A stretch of 17,558 nt of DNA from JBBSEZ01 sp038239195 (GCA_038239195.1 JBBSEZ010000190.1:1-17558), one strand, 5' to 3'. Numbered from the stretch's first letter, positions 7,769 to 15,732 are shown. Translations and numbers: made by a program. Notes: generated from the letters alone by a model not told the origin.

Positions 7769-9007
7769 TCAGCACCGAAAGCCCTTCCCCAACCGCTTCC
7801 GCCACGCCGCCTTCACTTTGAGGCTGAGTTGGTTCTCGCGCAGGTTCACCACGCGCAAGCGCGGAAAGTGCGGCGAATCGAGCAAGGCCCGCGCCCCGAC
7901 GTCCTGGATGTGGTTGTTCGTGAGGTCCAGGTGCGTCAGCCCGGTCAGCCCGGTGCCCTCGGCAAAGGCGACGACACCTCGGTCGTGCAGGAAGGTCATC
8001 GACGCGCCCAGGTGGGTGAGGTTGGTCAGGTGCGGCGAGCCCGCCAGCGCCCGCGCTCCCTCCACGCGCAACTTGCTGTTGGTCAGGTCGAGCCGGCTGA
8101 GCCCGGCCAGCCCGGGGGAAGACACGAGCTCGGACAGGGGGCCGCCCGAGATGCTGTTGGCGCCGACAGCGAGCCGGCGCAAGCGGGGCAGCAGCCTCCC
8201 TTGGGCGAGGGCGACGGCGCCGGCCCCTCCGATGGAGTTGAAGGGCAACCGGAGGTCGATCAGCGCAGGGGGCCGGTCGGCGTCGGCCAAAGCGCGGGCC
8301 CCTCCGACGCGCAGGCCGCAATGAGCGAGGTCGAGGGCCGTGAGTCGATCCAGGCTGGTCCCTTCCAGCAGGATCGACAGCTCCACCGGATGCAAGGCCC
8401 GATTGTGCAAGCGCAGCACGTCCAGCCCCGTGATGTGGGGAGAATTGACCAGCGTTCGGGTGCCGAACGTGCCGACGTGGCACGAGCGGAGGGTCAGCTC
8501 GCGCAGGCCCGCGAGGTGGGGGGACAACGCAAGGAAATGCACCCCGTTCGGATTGACCCGCGGCGCCTCCAGGTCGAGGCTCGTCAGGCGAGCCAGGCAA
8601 GGCATGCCAACGACCTCGCGCAACACGTCGTCCTCGAACCGGCCCGTGATGGAGAGGTGCCGGACCGGCGCGACCTCGAACGCCCGGCCCCCCTTGGCCA
8701 GGAACGCCGGCGCCCGCATCTCCACGCGCTCCACGAAGCCCCGCCGAAAGTCCCAGCCCAGGACCATCTCCGCCAGCGGCCCCGCCCATTCCTTCCCATG
8801 CGCGAGCAACAGGCGCTTGGCGCGCACCTCCAACTCGTCGCCCTCCGGATCGTCCTCCGGCAAGCGCGCCAGCTCGCACTGCACCCGGATCAGTTCGGCG
8901 CGCTCGGGCTGGCCGTGATCTTCGAGCCAGTCGGCGTAGATCAGTCGCGGCGCGTCGTCGTCCGGGTGTTCGATGACGTCCTCCAGGAAGGCTTCGTCGG
9001 TGTTCAT
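7769..9007 (-). CDS. TIGR02996 domain protein with leucine-rich repeats
   Basis: The 412-residue product begins with a TIGR02996 domain (about 1-55: MNTDEAFLEDVIEHPDDDAP, RLIYADWLEDHGQPERAELI), followed by the family motif RRGFVERV near residue 90. From about 130 to 400 it is a clear leucine-rich-repeat array with units of roughly 24-30 residues, for example LARLTSLDLEAPRVNPNGVH, LAGLSRLDLTNSKLRVEGAR and LTGLTHLDLTNNHIQDVGAR. This resembles the ribonuclease-inhibitor class and probably forms a curved binding surface. There is no signal peptide. The ATG overlaps the stop of the sulfatase gene by four bases (ATGA), so translation is probably coupled. This is puzzling, because the sulfatase is exported and this protein looks cytosolic. 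It is the last gene of the minus-strand operon. Confidence 0.9.
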   Translation of the reverse strand: MNTDEAFLEDVIEHPDDDAPRLIYADWLEDHGQPERAELIRVQCELARLPEDDPEGDELEVRAKRLLLAHGKEWAGPLAEMVLGWDFRRGFVERVEMRAPAFLAKGGRAFEVAPVRHLSITGRFEDDVLREVVGMPCLARLTSLDLEAPRVNPNGVHFLALSPHLAGLRELTLRSCHVGTFGTRTLVNSPHITGLDVLRLHNRALHPVELSILLEGTSLDRLTALDLAHCGLRVGGARALADADRPPALIDLRLPFNSIGGAGAVALAQGRLLPRLRRLAVGANSISGGPLSELVSSPGLAGLSRLDLTNSKLRVEGARALAGSPHLTNLTHLGASMTFLHDRGVVAFAEGTGLTGLTHLDLTNNHIQDVGARALLDSPHFPRLRVVNLRENQLSLKVKAAWRKRLGKGFRC

Positions 9008-10353
9008 TTCTTCTTCGCCGGGCCCCTCCCCCCCTTCGACGCTTCCGTTTCCGTCGCCAACCACGCGGCCATCTCCTTGCGAAGTTGCGCCACCAGCGCC
9101 GGGTACTCGGCGGTCCGCGAGCGCCGCTCGCCCGGGTCGGTCTTCACGTCGAACAGCTCGGGCGGGTTGTTGCCGGTGACGACCAGTTTCAAGTCGCCGC
9201 GCATCGCCGCCACCTGCTGCGTGCCCTCCGAGCGCCACTCCCAGAACAGGGTGCGCTCCGGGGCTCGCGCCTTGCCCCGCCAGACGGCGAGGAGGTCCTT
9301 GCCATCGACCTTCCACGCCGCCTCGGGACGGGCCCCGGCGGCGGCGAGGAACGTCGGAAAGACGTCGGTCATCTGAACGACCTCGGCCGACGTTCTTTTC
9401 GCGGGCACCTTGCCCGGCCAGCGCACCACCCCCGGAACGCGGATGCCGCCTTCCCACAGGGTGCGCTTCTGGCCGCGGAAGGGGCGGTTGCTGTCGTGGA
9501 AGGCCGAGGCGCCCTTGTTCCCGGCCTCGAAGGTGGCCCCGTGATCGCTGGAAAAGACGACGAGCGTGTTCTCGGCCAGCCCGAGGTCGTCGAGCTGCTT
9601 CATCAGCCGGCCGACCTCCTTGTCCAGGCGCGACACCATCGCCGCGTAGGTGGCGTTGATGGGCACCTTGGGGCCTTTCTCCTTGAACTTGCCCCGGTAC
9701 TCCGCCACGTCTTCCGGGGGCGCCTCCACGTGGAGATGGGGCGCCGTGAAGGCCAAATAGAGGAAGAACGGCCTGCTCTTGTTGCGCGCGACAAAGTCGA
9801 TGGCGCGGTCGGTGAAGAGCGTGTCGGCGTAGCCGCGCACCGGCTTCAGCTCCCGGCCATGCCAGAGCTGTTTGGGGAAGTGCTCCCAGGCGTGGACGGC
9901 GTTGGTGAAGCCGAAGAACTCGTCGAAGCCGAGGTCGAGCGGGTGCCGATACGTCGCCAGGCCGGGCCGCGGTCGGCCGTGGTGCCACTTGCCCGATAGC
10001 GACGTGGCGTAGCCGTGCTTCTTGAGCGCCGCCGCCAACGTGACCTCGGAGGCCGGCAGGTCGGCGTTGTTGGCGCTGACGCCGTTGTGGATGCCGTACT
10101 TGCCCGTCATCAGCGCCGCCCGGCTGGGGGCACATACCACGGCGGCCGTGTACCAGCGGGAGAAGACGGTGCCCTGAGTGGCCAGCTTGTCGAGGTGGGG
10201 GGTGCGCCATTCGGTCCGGCCATTGAAGCCCACGTCGCCCCAGCCGAGGTCGTCGGCGAGAATGACGATGAGGTTGGGTTTGGCGGGAGCGGCCCGCGCG
10301 GGGGTGGGGGCGAGGGCGGCGAGGAGCAGGGGGAAGCCGAAGGTAAGGCGCAT
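9004..10353 (-). CDS. Exported type I sulfatase (arylsulfatase family)
   Basis: The 449-residue product hydrolyses sulfate esters by family inference and is exported. Residues 1-22 are a signal peptide (hydrophobic FGFPLLLAALAP, then ARAAP). The catalytic set is intact: Asp34-Asp35 in ILADDLGWGD, the formylglycine motif CAPSR with Cys74, SGKWHHG, and the metal-binding SSDHG, followed by RGQKRTLWEGGIRVPGVVRW and PPELFDVKTDPGE typical of S1 sulfatases. Cys74 must be converted to formylglycine by a maturation enzyme not seen here. Length is usual for a single-domain sulfatase. The start is supported by GGAG about eight bases upstream. It lies 36 bases after the WD40 gene and overlaps the LRR gene, so the three probably form an operon. 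Planctomycetes use many sulfatases on algal polysaccharides; the substrate of this one is unknown. Confidence 0.95.
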   Translation of the reverse strand: MRLTFGFPLLLAALAPTPARAAPAKPNLIVILADDLGWGDVGFNGRTEWRTPHLDKLATQGTVFSRWYTAAVVCAPSRAALMTGKYGIHNGVSANNADLPASEVTLAAALKKHGYATSLSGKWHHGRPRPGLATYRHPLDLGFDEFFGFTNAVHAWEHFPKQLWHGRELKPVRGYADTLFTDRAIDFVARNKSRPFFLYLAFTAPHLHVEAPPEDVAEYRGKFKEKGPKVPINATYAAMVSRLDKEVGRLMKQLDDLGLAENTLVVFSSDHGATFEAGNKGASAFHDSNRPFRGQKRTLWEGGIRVPGVVRWPGKVPAKRTSAEVVQMTDVFPTFLAAAGARPEAAWKVDGKDLLAVWRGKARAPERTLFWEWRSEGTQQVAAMRGDLKLVVTGNNPPELFDVKTDPGERRSRTAEYPALVAQLRKEMAAWLATETEASKGGRGPAKKK

Positions 10354-10389
10354 GAATCTCGCTCCAGGAAAAGGACTGGTGAGGTTGGC

Positions 10390-11388
10390 TCACTTGCCGC
10401 TCTTCACGTCCCACAGGATGATCGTCTTGTCGTCGCCCCCTGATGCCAGTGCCTTGCCGTCAGGGCTGTACGCCACGCAGGACACCGAGTTCGTATCTCC
10501 GTCGAAGGAGGCACGTTCCTTGCCGGTCTTCACGTCCCACAGTTTGATTGTCCCGTCATTGCACCCCGAGGCCAGCGTCTTGCCGTCCCGGCTGTGCGTA
10601 ACGGAGGAAACAATGTCGTCATGGCCCTTGAGGGAGGCGCGCTCCTTGCCCGTTCGCACGTCCCACAGCTTGATCGTCCTGTCCGCGCTCCCCGAGGCGA
10701 GCGTCTTGCCGTCCGGGCTGAAAGCCACCGAAATCACAGCGTCTGTGTGCCCCTTGAGGGAGGCGGTCTCCTTGCCGGTCTTCGCGTCCCAAAACTTGAT
10801 CGTTTTGTCTCTGCTCCCCGAGGCCAGCGTCTTCCCATCCGGGCTGTACGCCAAGGAGACCACAGCAGCGATGTGGCTGTTGAGGGAGGCGCGCTCCTTG
10901 CGCGTCATTACGTCCCAGAGCTTGATCGTTTCGTCCACGCTCCCCGAGGCCAGCGTCTTGCCGTCTGGACTGAACTCCACGGAGAACACCCAACTCGTGT
11001 GTCCCGTGAGGGAGGCGCGATCCTTGCCCGTCCGCGCGTCCCAGAGCCTGATCGTCGTGTCCTGGCTGCCCGAGGCGAGCGTCTTGCCGTCCGGGCTGAA
11101 TGCCACGGACCACACCCCGTCCGTGTGCCCTTTGAAGGTGGCGCGCTCCTTGCCCGTTGTCACGTCCCAGAGCTTGATCGTCTTGTCCCCGCCCCCCGAG
11201 GCGAGCGTCTTGCCGTCCGGGCTGAACGACACGGAGGTCACCCCTTTGTCGTGCATCATCCGATTGCGAGGGGCCAGCAAGGCGGGAGACTTCGGTTCGT
11301 CCGCCGCCGCGGCCGTCCCCCCGCTCGGCCGCAACCCGTCGACCCACGGCAAGACCAACACCGCCAGCACCTGCATGATTCGACGCAC
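10390..11388 (-). CDS. Exported seven-bladed WD40 repeat protein
   Basis: The 332-residue product has a short N-terminal signal peptide (VRRIMQVLAVLVLPWV, probable cleavage after TAAAA) and, from about residue 50 to the end, seven nearly regular 42-residue WD40 units with the core SPDGKTLASGS-x-D-x-TIKLWD. Seven units are enough for one closed beta-propeller, a binding platform. The sixth blade is the most diverged (HSRDGKTLASGCND). I chose GTG at 11388 because AGGAG lies five bases upstream and the resulting N-terminus has Arg-Arg before a hydrophobic core; a longer open frame to 11466 has no such support. The sulfatase gene follows after 36 bases. The very similar blades suggest recent internal duplication or gene conversion. 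The partner is unknown; exported WD40 proteins are common in planctomycetes. Confidence 0.9.
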   Translation of the reverse strand: MRRIMQVLAVLVLPWVDGLRPSGGTAAAADEPKSPALLAPRNRMMHDKGVTSVSFSPDGKTLASGGGDKTIKLWDVTTGKERATFKGHTDGVWSVAFSPDGKTLASGSQDTTIRLWDARTGKDRASLTGHTSWVFSVEFSPDGKTLASGSVDETIKLWDVMTRKERASLNSHIAAVVSLAYSPDGKTLASGSRDKTIKFWDAKTGKETASLKGHTDAVISVAFSPDGKTLASGSADRTIKLWDVRTGKERASLKGHDDIVSSVTHSRDGKTLASGCNDGTIKLWDVKTGKERASFDGDTNSVSCVAYSPDGKALASGGDDKTIILWDVKSGK

Positions 11389-11475
11389 GTCTTCTCCTGG
11401 TTGAAAGGTCGAGGCATCGACGCTTTGCTTCCCTTGCCCGCTCACGGCCTGTTCGCGCCCGCCCACAACCCGCGC

Positions 11476-11565
11476 TCACTCCTCCGGGCGCACGTCTCGC
11501 AGCACGATCATCTTGTCATCGCTCGCCGCGGCACGAAGTGCGCGTGCGCCGCGAGGCCCTGTCAG
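11476..11565 (-). pseudogene. Relic of a WD40 gene C-terminus
   Basis: On the minus strand, the codons just before a TGA at 11476-11478 read GARALRAAASDDKMIVLRDV and then RPEE. This aligns with the last blade and end of a WD40 protein (compare GKALASGGDDKTIILWDVKS in the neighbouring intact gene). Upstream of about 11565 the similarity fades and no further blade is present. It is probably the tail of a second WD40 gene that once lay upstream in the same direction. The upstream boundary is approximate. Confidence 0.5.
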
Positions 11566-11698
11566 GGAGTGTAACGTCCCGGCGGACGAATGGATAGAAC
11601 GGGGCCCGGCCTGGCCCCCGGCCAGGTACAATGTCCTCGTCTCCAAGATCGCTGCGGCGGCGCGGCACGAGCTACCGCGTCCCGCAGGGGAGAAGCCA
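11566..11698. other. Intergenic spacer without a recognised gene
   Basis: This part of the 439-base region between the WD40 gene and the dehydrogenase gene holds a short GC-rich palindrome, ggcctggcccccggccagg, near 11607-11625. No convincing coding sequence or promoter was seen. Confidence 0.4.
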
Positions 11699-11744
11699 GC
11701 GAGCGGCGGGGTTTATCCCCGCCGGCATAAAGCCGGCGGCTCGC
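11699..11744. repeat. Compound hairpin repeat (gcgagc...gctcgc)
   Basis: An outer six-base stem (11699-11704 with 11739-11744) encloses two competing hairpins. One pairs cggcgggg with ccccgccg around TTTAT (11704-11724). The other pairs gccggc with gccggc around ATAAA (11721-11737). The TTTAT and ATAAA loops are themselves complementary. This layout is typical of small palindromic repeats dispersed in planctomycete intergenic DNA. Confidence 0.6.
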
Positions 11745-11748
11745 ATCT

Positions 11749-11859
11749 TTCGAGCTCCGCTGGGCCGTGCGCCTGCGGCTGCGCTACGCCAACGGCGAGG
11801 AGGTACTGCGCGAGCTCCCCTTCCGGCTCAGCGCCGCACCACCGCCCGCGCATCGGTGA
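11749..11859 (+). pseudogene. Possible orphan C-terminal coding fragment
   Basis: From 11749 the plus strand reads FELRWAVRLRLRYANGEEVL and then RELPFRLSA, ending at TGA 11857-11859. Nearly every third codon position is G or C, as in real genes of this window. The frame is closed by a TAA at 11728 inside the compound hairpin and has no start codon context, so this can only be the tail of a gene cut by the repeat. It overlaps the end of the dehydrogenase gene by 32 bases on the other strand. The parent protein was not recognised. Confidence 0.3.
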
Positions 11860-12823
11860 GCCAGGGCAGGTTGACCGGGTTGCGCACGGGCTCCCTCTGG
11901 AGAACGCGGCGGGCCTCCCACGCGCCCTTGCTGCGCATCTCGTTGAGCCCCTCCACCGAGTAGAACGCGACGTGGGGGGTCAGCACCACGCGCGGATGGT
12001 GGCGGATGCGGTCCTCGTCGAGCGGCTCGCGCTCGACCACGTCGAGGGCGGCCCAGGCCACCTGGCCCGACTCGAGCGCCTCGGCCAGCGCCCGCAGGTT
12101 CACGCAGCCCCCCCGCGCCGTGTTGATGACGTAGGCGCCGCGCGGGAGTTGCGCGAGCGCCTCCTCGTTCAGCAAATGGTTCGTCTCGCGCGTCAGGGGA
12201 CAATGGAGGCTCAGGAACTCGGCGCGCGGCAACAGCTCGCCCAGCGTCGTCGCTCGCTCGATGCCGAGCGCCTTGTCCACGCCGTCGGGCAGGTAGGGGT
12301 CGTAAAAGACGACCCGCATCCCCAGCGCCTTGGCCCGCAGCGCCATCGCCGTGCCGATCCGGCCACAGCCCACGATGCCCAGCGTCCGCCCGCGCAGCCG
12401 CGGCGCTCCGAACGCCGACGTCACCTCCCACTTGCCGGATCGGATGGCGGCGTCGGAGGGGAGCAGCCTTCGCGCGATCGCCAGGAGAAGCATGAGGGCG
12501 TGATCGGCGACCTCCTCCGTGCCGTAATCGGGGACGTTGCACACCACGATGCCCCGCCGGCCCGCCCCCTGGAGATCGACGTTGTCGTAGCCGACGCCGC
12601 AGCGGACGATCGCCTTGCAGCGCCCCAGGGCGGCGAGCGCGACCTCGGTCAGGCGGATGTCGTGGAAGACGAGCAGCACGTCGGCATCGGCCCCGGCGCT
12701 GGCGACGTAACGCTCGTCGGTGGTCTGGAGGAGGCGCACGTCGGCGACGGGATCGAGCACGTCGCGCTCGACGCCGGCCTCGGCAAGATGATCGGTGACG
12801 ACGACAAGGGGCCGACTGCTCAT
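11828..12823 (-). CDS. D-isomer-specific 2-hydroxyacid dehydrogenase, CtBP-like
   Basis: The 331-residue product is a cytosolic NAD(H)-dependent 2-hydroxyacid dehydrogenase. It has an N-terminal half with CGVGYDNVDL and CNVPDYGTEEVADHALMLLL, the Rossmann motif GIVGCGRIGTAMA followed by the acidic residue in FYDPYL that selects NAD, and the catalytic triad in NTARGG (Arg), REPLDED (Glu) and LTPHVAFYS (His). The TPHVAFYS and VPDYGTEEVADH signatures point to the C-terminal-binding-protein-like branch rather than to SerA; no ACT domain is present. The substrate is not predictable. The start is supported by GGAGA about eight bases upstream. It is divergent from the TPR/peptidase gene with about 180 bases between the starts. 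The region just upstream, 12837-12856, carries a copy of a repeat also present at 7287-7306. Confidence 0.92.
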   Translation of the reverse strand: MSSRPLVVVTDHLAEAGVERDVLDPVADVRLLQTTDERYVASAGADADVLLVFHDIRLTEVALAALGRCKAIVRCGVGYDNVDLQGAGRRGIVVCNVPDYGTEEVADHALMLLLAIARRLLPSDAAIRSGKWEVTSAFGAPRLRGRTLGIVGCGRIGTAMALRAKALGMRVVFYDPYLPDGVDKALGIERATTLGELLPRAEFLSLHCPLTRETNHLLNEEALAQLPRGAYVINTARGGCVNLRALAEALESGQVAWAALDVVEREPLDEDRIRHHPRVVLTPHVAFYSVEGLNEMRSKGAWEARRVLQREPVRNPVNLPWLTDARAVVRR

Positions 12824-12836
12824 GCGATGGCTCTCC

Positions 12837-12856
12837 GCGAAACGACAAATAAGAAG
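12837..12856 (+). repeat. Half-copy of dispersed palindromic repeat
   Basis: The sequence gcgaaacgacaaataagaag matches the minus strand of 7287-7306 at 17 of 20 bases. The other half of the palindrome is not recognisable here. It lies 14 bases upstream of the dehydrogenase start codon, inside the divergent promoter region. Confidence 0.5.
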
Positions 12857-13002
12857 GGCGATGAAATGGCGCCCCGTGTGGGGGAGATTCTATGGGCGGA
12901 GCGCTCGCCGCCGAGGGGCGGTCGCCTGCGCTTCCTTGCGTTTTGCCCCCCTGCCAACTAAGGTAACCTCCGTTGTCTCCTCCTCGTCTGGGAACGCCGG
13001 CC

Positions 13003-15669
13003 ATGACCAAGCAACTCAGCGCCTGTTTGCTCATCCTCTGCGGCCTCGCCCCTCTCGTCGCCGCGCCGCCCACCCTCAAGGAGGCCCGCGAGCGCTGGCT
13101 CAAAGGCAACTACGAGGAGGCCGAGGCGAACTACGAGGAAATCGCCAAGACGGCCAAGCTGCGCTCCCCCGCCACCGTTGGCCTTAGCCGCGCCCTCCAG
13201 GGCCGGGGCGAATACGACAAGGCCCTCGCCGTCGTGGAGACCGCCCTCAAGGCCCTGCCCAAGAACGCCCCCCTGCTCGCCCGCAAGGCGGAGGTGCTCT
13301 ACCTGCGCGGCAAGTGGGAGGAGGCGGAGAAGGCCGCCGATTCTGCCCTCGCTTCCGAGCCGGAACACTTCGGGGCGCGCTGGGTGCGCGGGCAGGTCTA
13401 TCGCGACCGGGGCGACGTCAAGCAGGCCGACGCCGAGTTTCGACGGATCGTCCGCGCCTACAGCAACCGGGTGGACACGCCGAAGGAGGTGAAAGACCCC
13501 GAGGAACTGCTCATCGTCGGGCAGGCCAGCGCGGAGAACGCCCGCTGGAACAACCTCTCCGACGAGTTCCGCACCATCCTCGACGACCTCTACGGCGACG
13601 CCATCAAGGGCGACAAGGCCTTCTGGCCGGCCGAGTGGCAGGCCGGGCTGTTGCTCCTGGAGAAGTACAACCGCGGCGAGGCCCTCGCCGCCTTCGACAA
13701 GGCCCTGACCATCAACCCTAGCGCGTCGGAGGTGCTGACGGCCAAGGGGGTCGCCGCCCTGATGCGCTTCGAGATCAAGGACGCCGAGAACTTCGCCGAG
13801 CGGGCCCTCAAGTTCAACCCCAACCTCCCCGAGGCGCTCCGCCTGCGCGCCGACGTCCACCTCGCCGGCGGCAACGTCGCCGGCGCCCTCAAGGAGCTCA
13901 AACGCGCCCGCGACGTCAACCCGCGCGACGAGCGCACCCTGGCCCGGGTCGCCGCCTGCTATTCCCTCCAGAAGAAGGGCGACGAGCTGGACGCGATCAC
14001 CAAAGAGGTCGAGAAGCGCAACGCCAGGCCGGCCACGTATTTCTTCGAGCTGGCCGAGCGCCTCGAGGACCGCCGGCGCTACAACCAGGCGGAGAAGTAC
14101 TACGAGCGGGCGGCGAAGTTGCGCCCCAACCTGTCGGGCCCGCTCAACGCCCTGGGCCTGCTCTACATGCGGCTGGGCAAGGAGAAGGAGGCAGCGCCCC
14201 TCTTCGACAAGGGCTTCGCCGCCGACAAGTTCAACGTGCGCGTCGCCAACATGCGCAAGGTGCTCAAGCACCTCGCCAACTATAAGACGCTCGAGACGGC
14301 CCACTTCCACCTCCGCTACGACCCCGCCCGGGACGAGGCGCTGGCCAACTACATGGGGGCCTATCTCGAAGAGGTCTACGCCGACCTCGCCAAGAAGTTC
14401 GACTATCGCCCCAAGGGCCCGATCCTCATCGAGGTCTTCAACAACCACGAGATGTTCAGTGGCCGTACCGTCGCCCTCCCCGACCTGCACACCATCGGCG
14501 CCTGCACGGGCAAGGTGGTGACCATGGTGTCGCCCAACGGCAAGGGCATCCGCAAGCCGTTCAACTGGGCCCGCGTCGTCCGCCACGAGCTCGTTCACGT
14601 GTTCAATCTGGAGCAGACTCACTTCCTCGTCCCGCACTGGTTCACCGAGGGGCTCGCCGTCGATCAGGAGGGCTTCCCGCGCCCTGGCACCTGGAACGAC
14701 CTGCTCGTCGAGCGCGTGCCGACCGGCAAGGGCCTGCTCAACCTCGACACGATCGACCTCGGCTTCATCCGCCCGCGTGGCCCGCTCGAATGGCAGCTCG
14801 CCTACTGCCAGGCCCACCTCTACGTCCAGTACGTGCGCAAGGAGCACGGGGCCGAGGCCATCGGCAAGATGCTCGCCGCCTACGCCGAGGGGCTCGACAC
14901 GCCGTCGGCCCTGGCGCGGGCCTGCAACAAGGTAGACAAGGCGACCTTCGAGAAAGGCTACCGCGAATATCTCAAGGAGGTCATCAAGCCGCTCGTGGGC
15001 AAGAAGAAGGCCGACAAGCGAACCGTGGCCCAGTTGCGCGCGGAACACAAGAAGGACGAAGACCCGGACGTGGGCGCCGAACTGGCCCTGCGGCTGGTGT
15101 CGAGCGACCGCGTGGAGGCTCGTGCCCTGGCGGAGAAGGCGCTGGAAAAGAAGGCGAAGCACCCGACGGCGTCGGTGGTGCTCGCCCGACTGGAGCGCCT
15201 GGCAGGGAACGTCAAGGCCGCGCGGAAGTTGCTGGAGAACGCCCGAGACAAGGCCGAGCCCGACCCGCGGGTGCTCAAGGCGCTGGGGAAGCTCTACTAC
15301 GACGCCAAGGACCTCGAGAAGGCGGCCGGCGTCTTCGAGCAAGGTCGCAAGGCCCAGCCTTTCGAGAGCGAATGGCTGGCGCAGCTGGCGCGCACCTACG
15401 CGCAGGCGGGCGAGAAGGAAAAGCAGATCGAGGTGCTGATCGCCCTGGTGCCGACCGACGCCGACGACTTCGACCGGCGCGAACGGCTGGCGCGGCTGCT
15501 CCAAGAGGCGGGCCGGCACGCCGAGGCGGAGAAGTACGCCCGGCAGGCGCTGGAGATCGACATTCGCAGCGCCGAGGCGCGCGCCACGCTCTTCGCGGCC
15601 CTGAAGTCGCAGAAGAAAGACGCGGAGGCGGCGCGGCTGCGGAAGTTGCTGGGGGCCAAGGAGGAGTGA
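13003..15669 (+). CDS. Exported TPR protein with a gluzincin (peptidase MA-like) domain
   Basis: The 888-residue product starts with a signal peptide (MTKQLSACLLILCGLAPLVA, cleavage near AAP). About residues 25-430 are tetratricopeptide repeats (KGNYEEAEANYEEIAKTAKL, RGEYDKALAVVETALKALP, RYNQAEKYYERAAKLRPNLS). About 440-660 is a peptidase MA-like domain with the zinc motif HELVH at 528-532 and WFTEG with Glu549 as the probable third ligand. About 690-888 are further TPR units. It would act outside the cytoplasmic membrane, with the repeats binding partners or substrates; no substrate can be named. The ATG at 13003 is chosen for the signal peptide; an in-frame TTG at 12973 would place ten residues before it. 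The gene stands alone, divergent from the dehydrogenase and convergent with the small exported pair. Confidence 0.9.
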   Translation: MTKQLSACLLILCGLAPLVAAPPTLKEARERWLKGNYEEAEANYEEIAKTAKLRSPATVGLSRALQGRGEYDKALAVVETALKALPKNAPLLARKAEVLYLRGKWEEAEKAADSALASEPEHFGARWVRGQVYRDRGDVKQADAEFRRIVRAYSNRVDTPKEVKDPEELLIVGQASAENARWNNLSDEFRTILDDLYGDAIKGDKAFWPAEWQAGLLLLEKYNRGEALAAFDKALTINPSASEVLTAKGVAALMRFEIKDAENFAERALKFNPNLPEALRLRADVHLAGGNVAGALKELKRARDVNPRDERTLARVAACYSLQKKGDELDAITKEVEKRNARPATYFFELAERLEDRRRYNQAEKYYERAAKLRPNLSGPLNALGLLYMRLGKEKEAAPLFDKGFAADKFNVRVANMRKVLKHLANYKTLETAHFHLRYDPARDEALANYMGAYLEEVYADLAKKFDYRPKGPILIEVFNNHEMFSGRTVALPDLHTIGACTGKVVTMVSPNGKGIRKPFNWARVVRHELVHVFNLEQTHFLVPHWFTEGLAVDQEGFPRPGTWNDLLVERVPTGKGLLNLDTIDLGFIRPRGPLEWQLAYCQAHLYVQYVRKEHGAEAIGKMLAAYAEGLDTPSALARACNKVDKATFEKGYREYLKEVIKPLVGKKKADKRTVAQLRAEHKKDEDPDVGAELALRLVSSDRVEARALAEKALEKKAKHPTASVVLARLERLAGNVKAARKLLENARDKAEPDPRVLKALGKLYYDAKDLEKAAGVFEQGRKAQPFESEWLAQLARTYAQAGEKEKQIEVLIALVPTDADDFDRRERLARLLQEAGRHAEAEKYARQALEIDIRSAEARATLFAALKSQKKDAEAARLRKLLGAKEE

Positions 15670-15680
15670 AACCGAGAGGA

Positions 15681-15705
15681 CGAGGCCCCCGCCGAGCCTC
15701 GCCCT
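15681..15705. terminator. Possible bidirectional terminator between convergent genes
   Basis: A six-base GC stem (cgaggc 15681-15686 with gcctcg 15696-15701) with a nine-base loop sits in the 63-base gap between two convergent genes. Flanking gagg/ccctc can add imperfect pairs. There is no T tract, so this is a weak call. Confidence 0.35.
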
Positions 15706-15732
15706 CCCAAAACACGCCCCCCCTTCCCCTTG

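Noticed and set aside
7416..8879. A 487-codon minus-strand frame overlapping the LRR gene
   Set aside because: It is a shifted frame of the LRR gene and the C-rich tandem repeat. The product is Gly/Arg/Pro-rich with no domain, while the overlapping frame gives a clear TIGR02996/LRR protein.
10390..11245. Regular 126-base repeats considered as a CRISPR-like or satellite array
   Set aside because: The period is exactly 42 codons and the translation is a WD40 propeller.
11513..12961. A 482-codon plus-strand frame across the dehydrogenase gene
   Set aside because: It is antisense to a complete dehydrogenase with catalytic residues and has no domain of its own. Its RETTNKK string comes from the dispersed repeat.
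12958..15519. An 853-codon open frame antisense to the TPR/peptidase gene
   Set aside because: Same antisense effect of GC-rich codons. The plus strand has a signal peptide, TPRs and a zinc motif; the antisense product has no recognisable domain.
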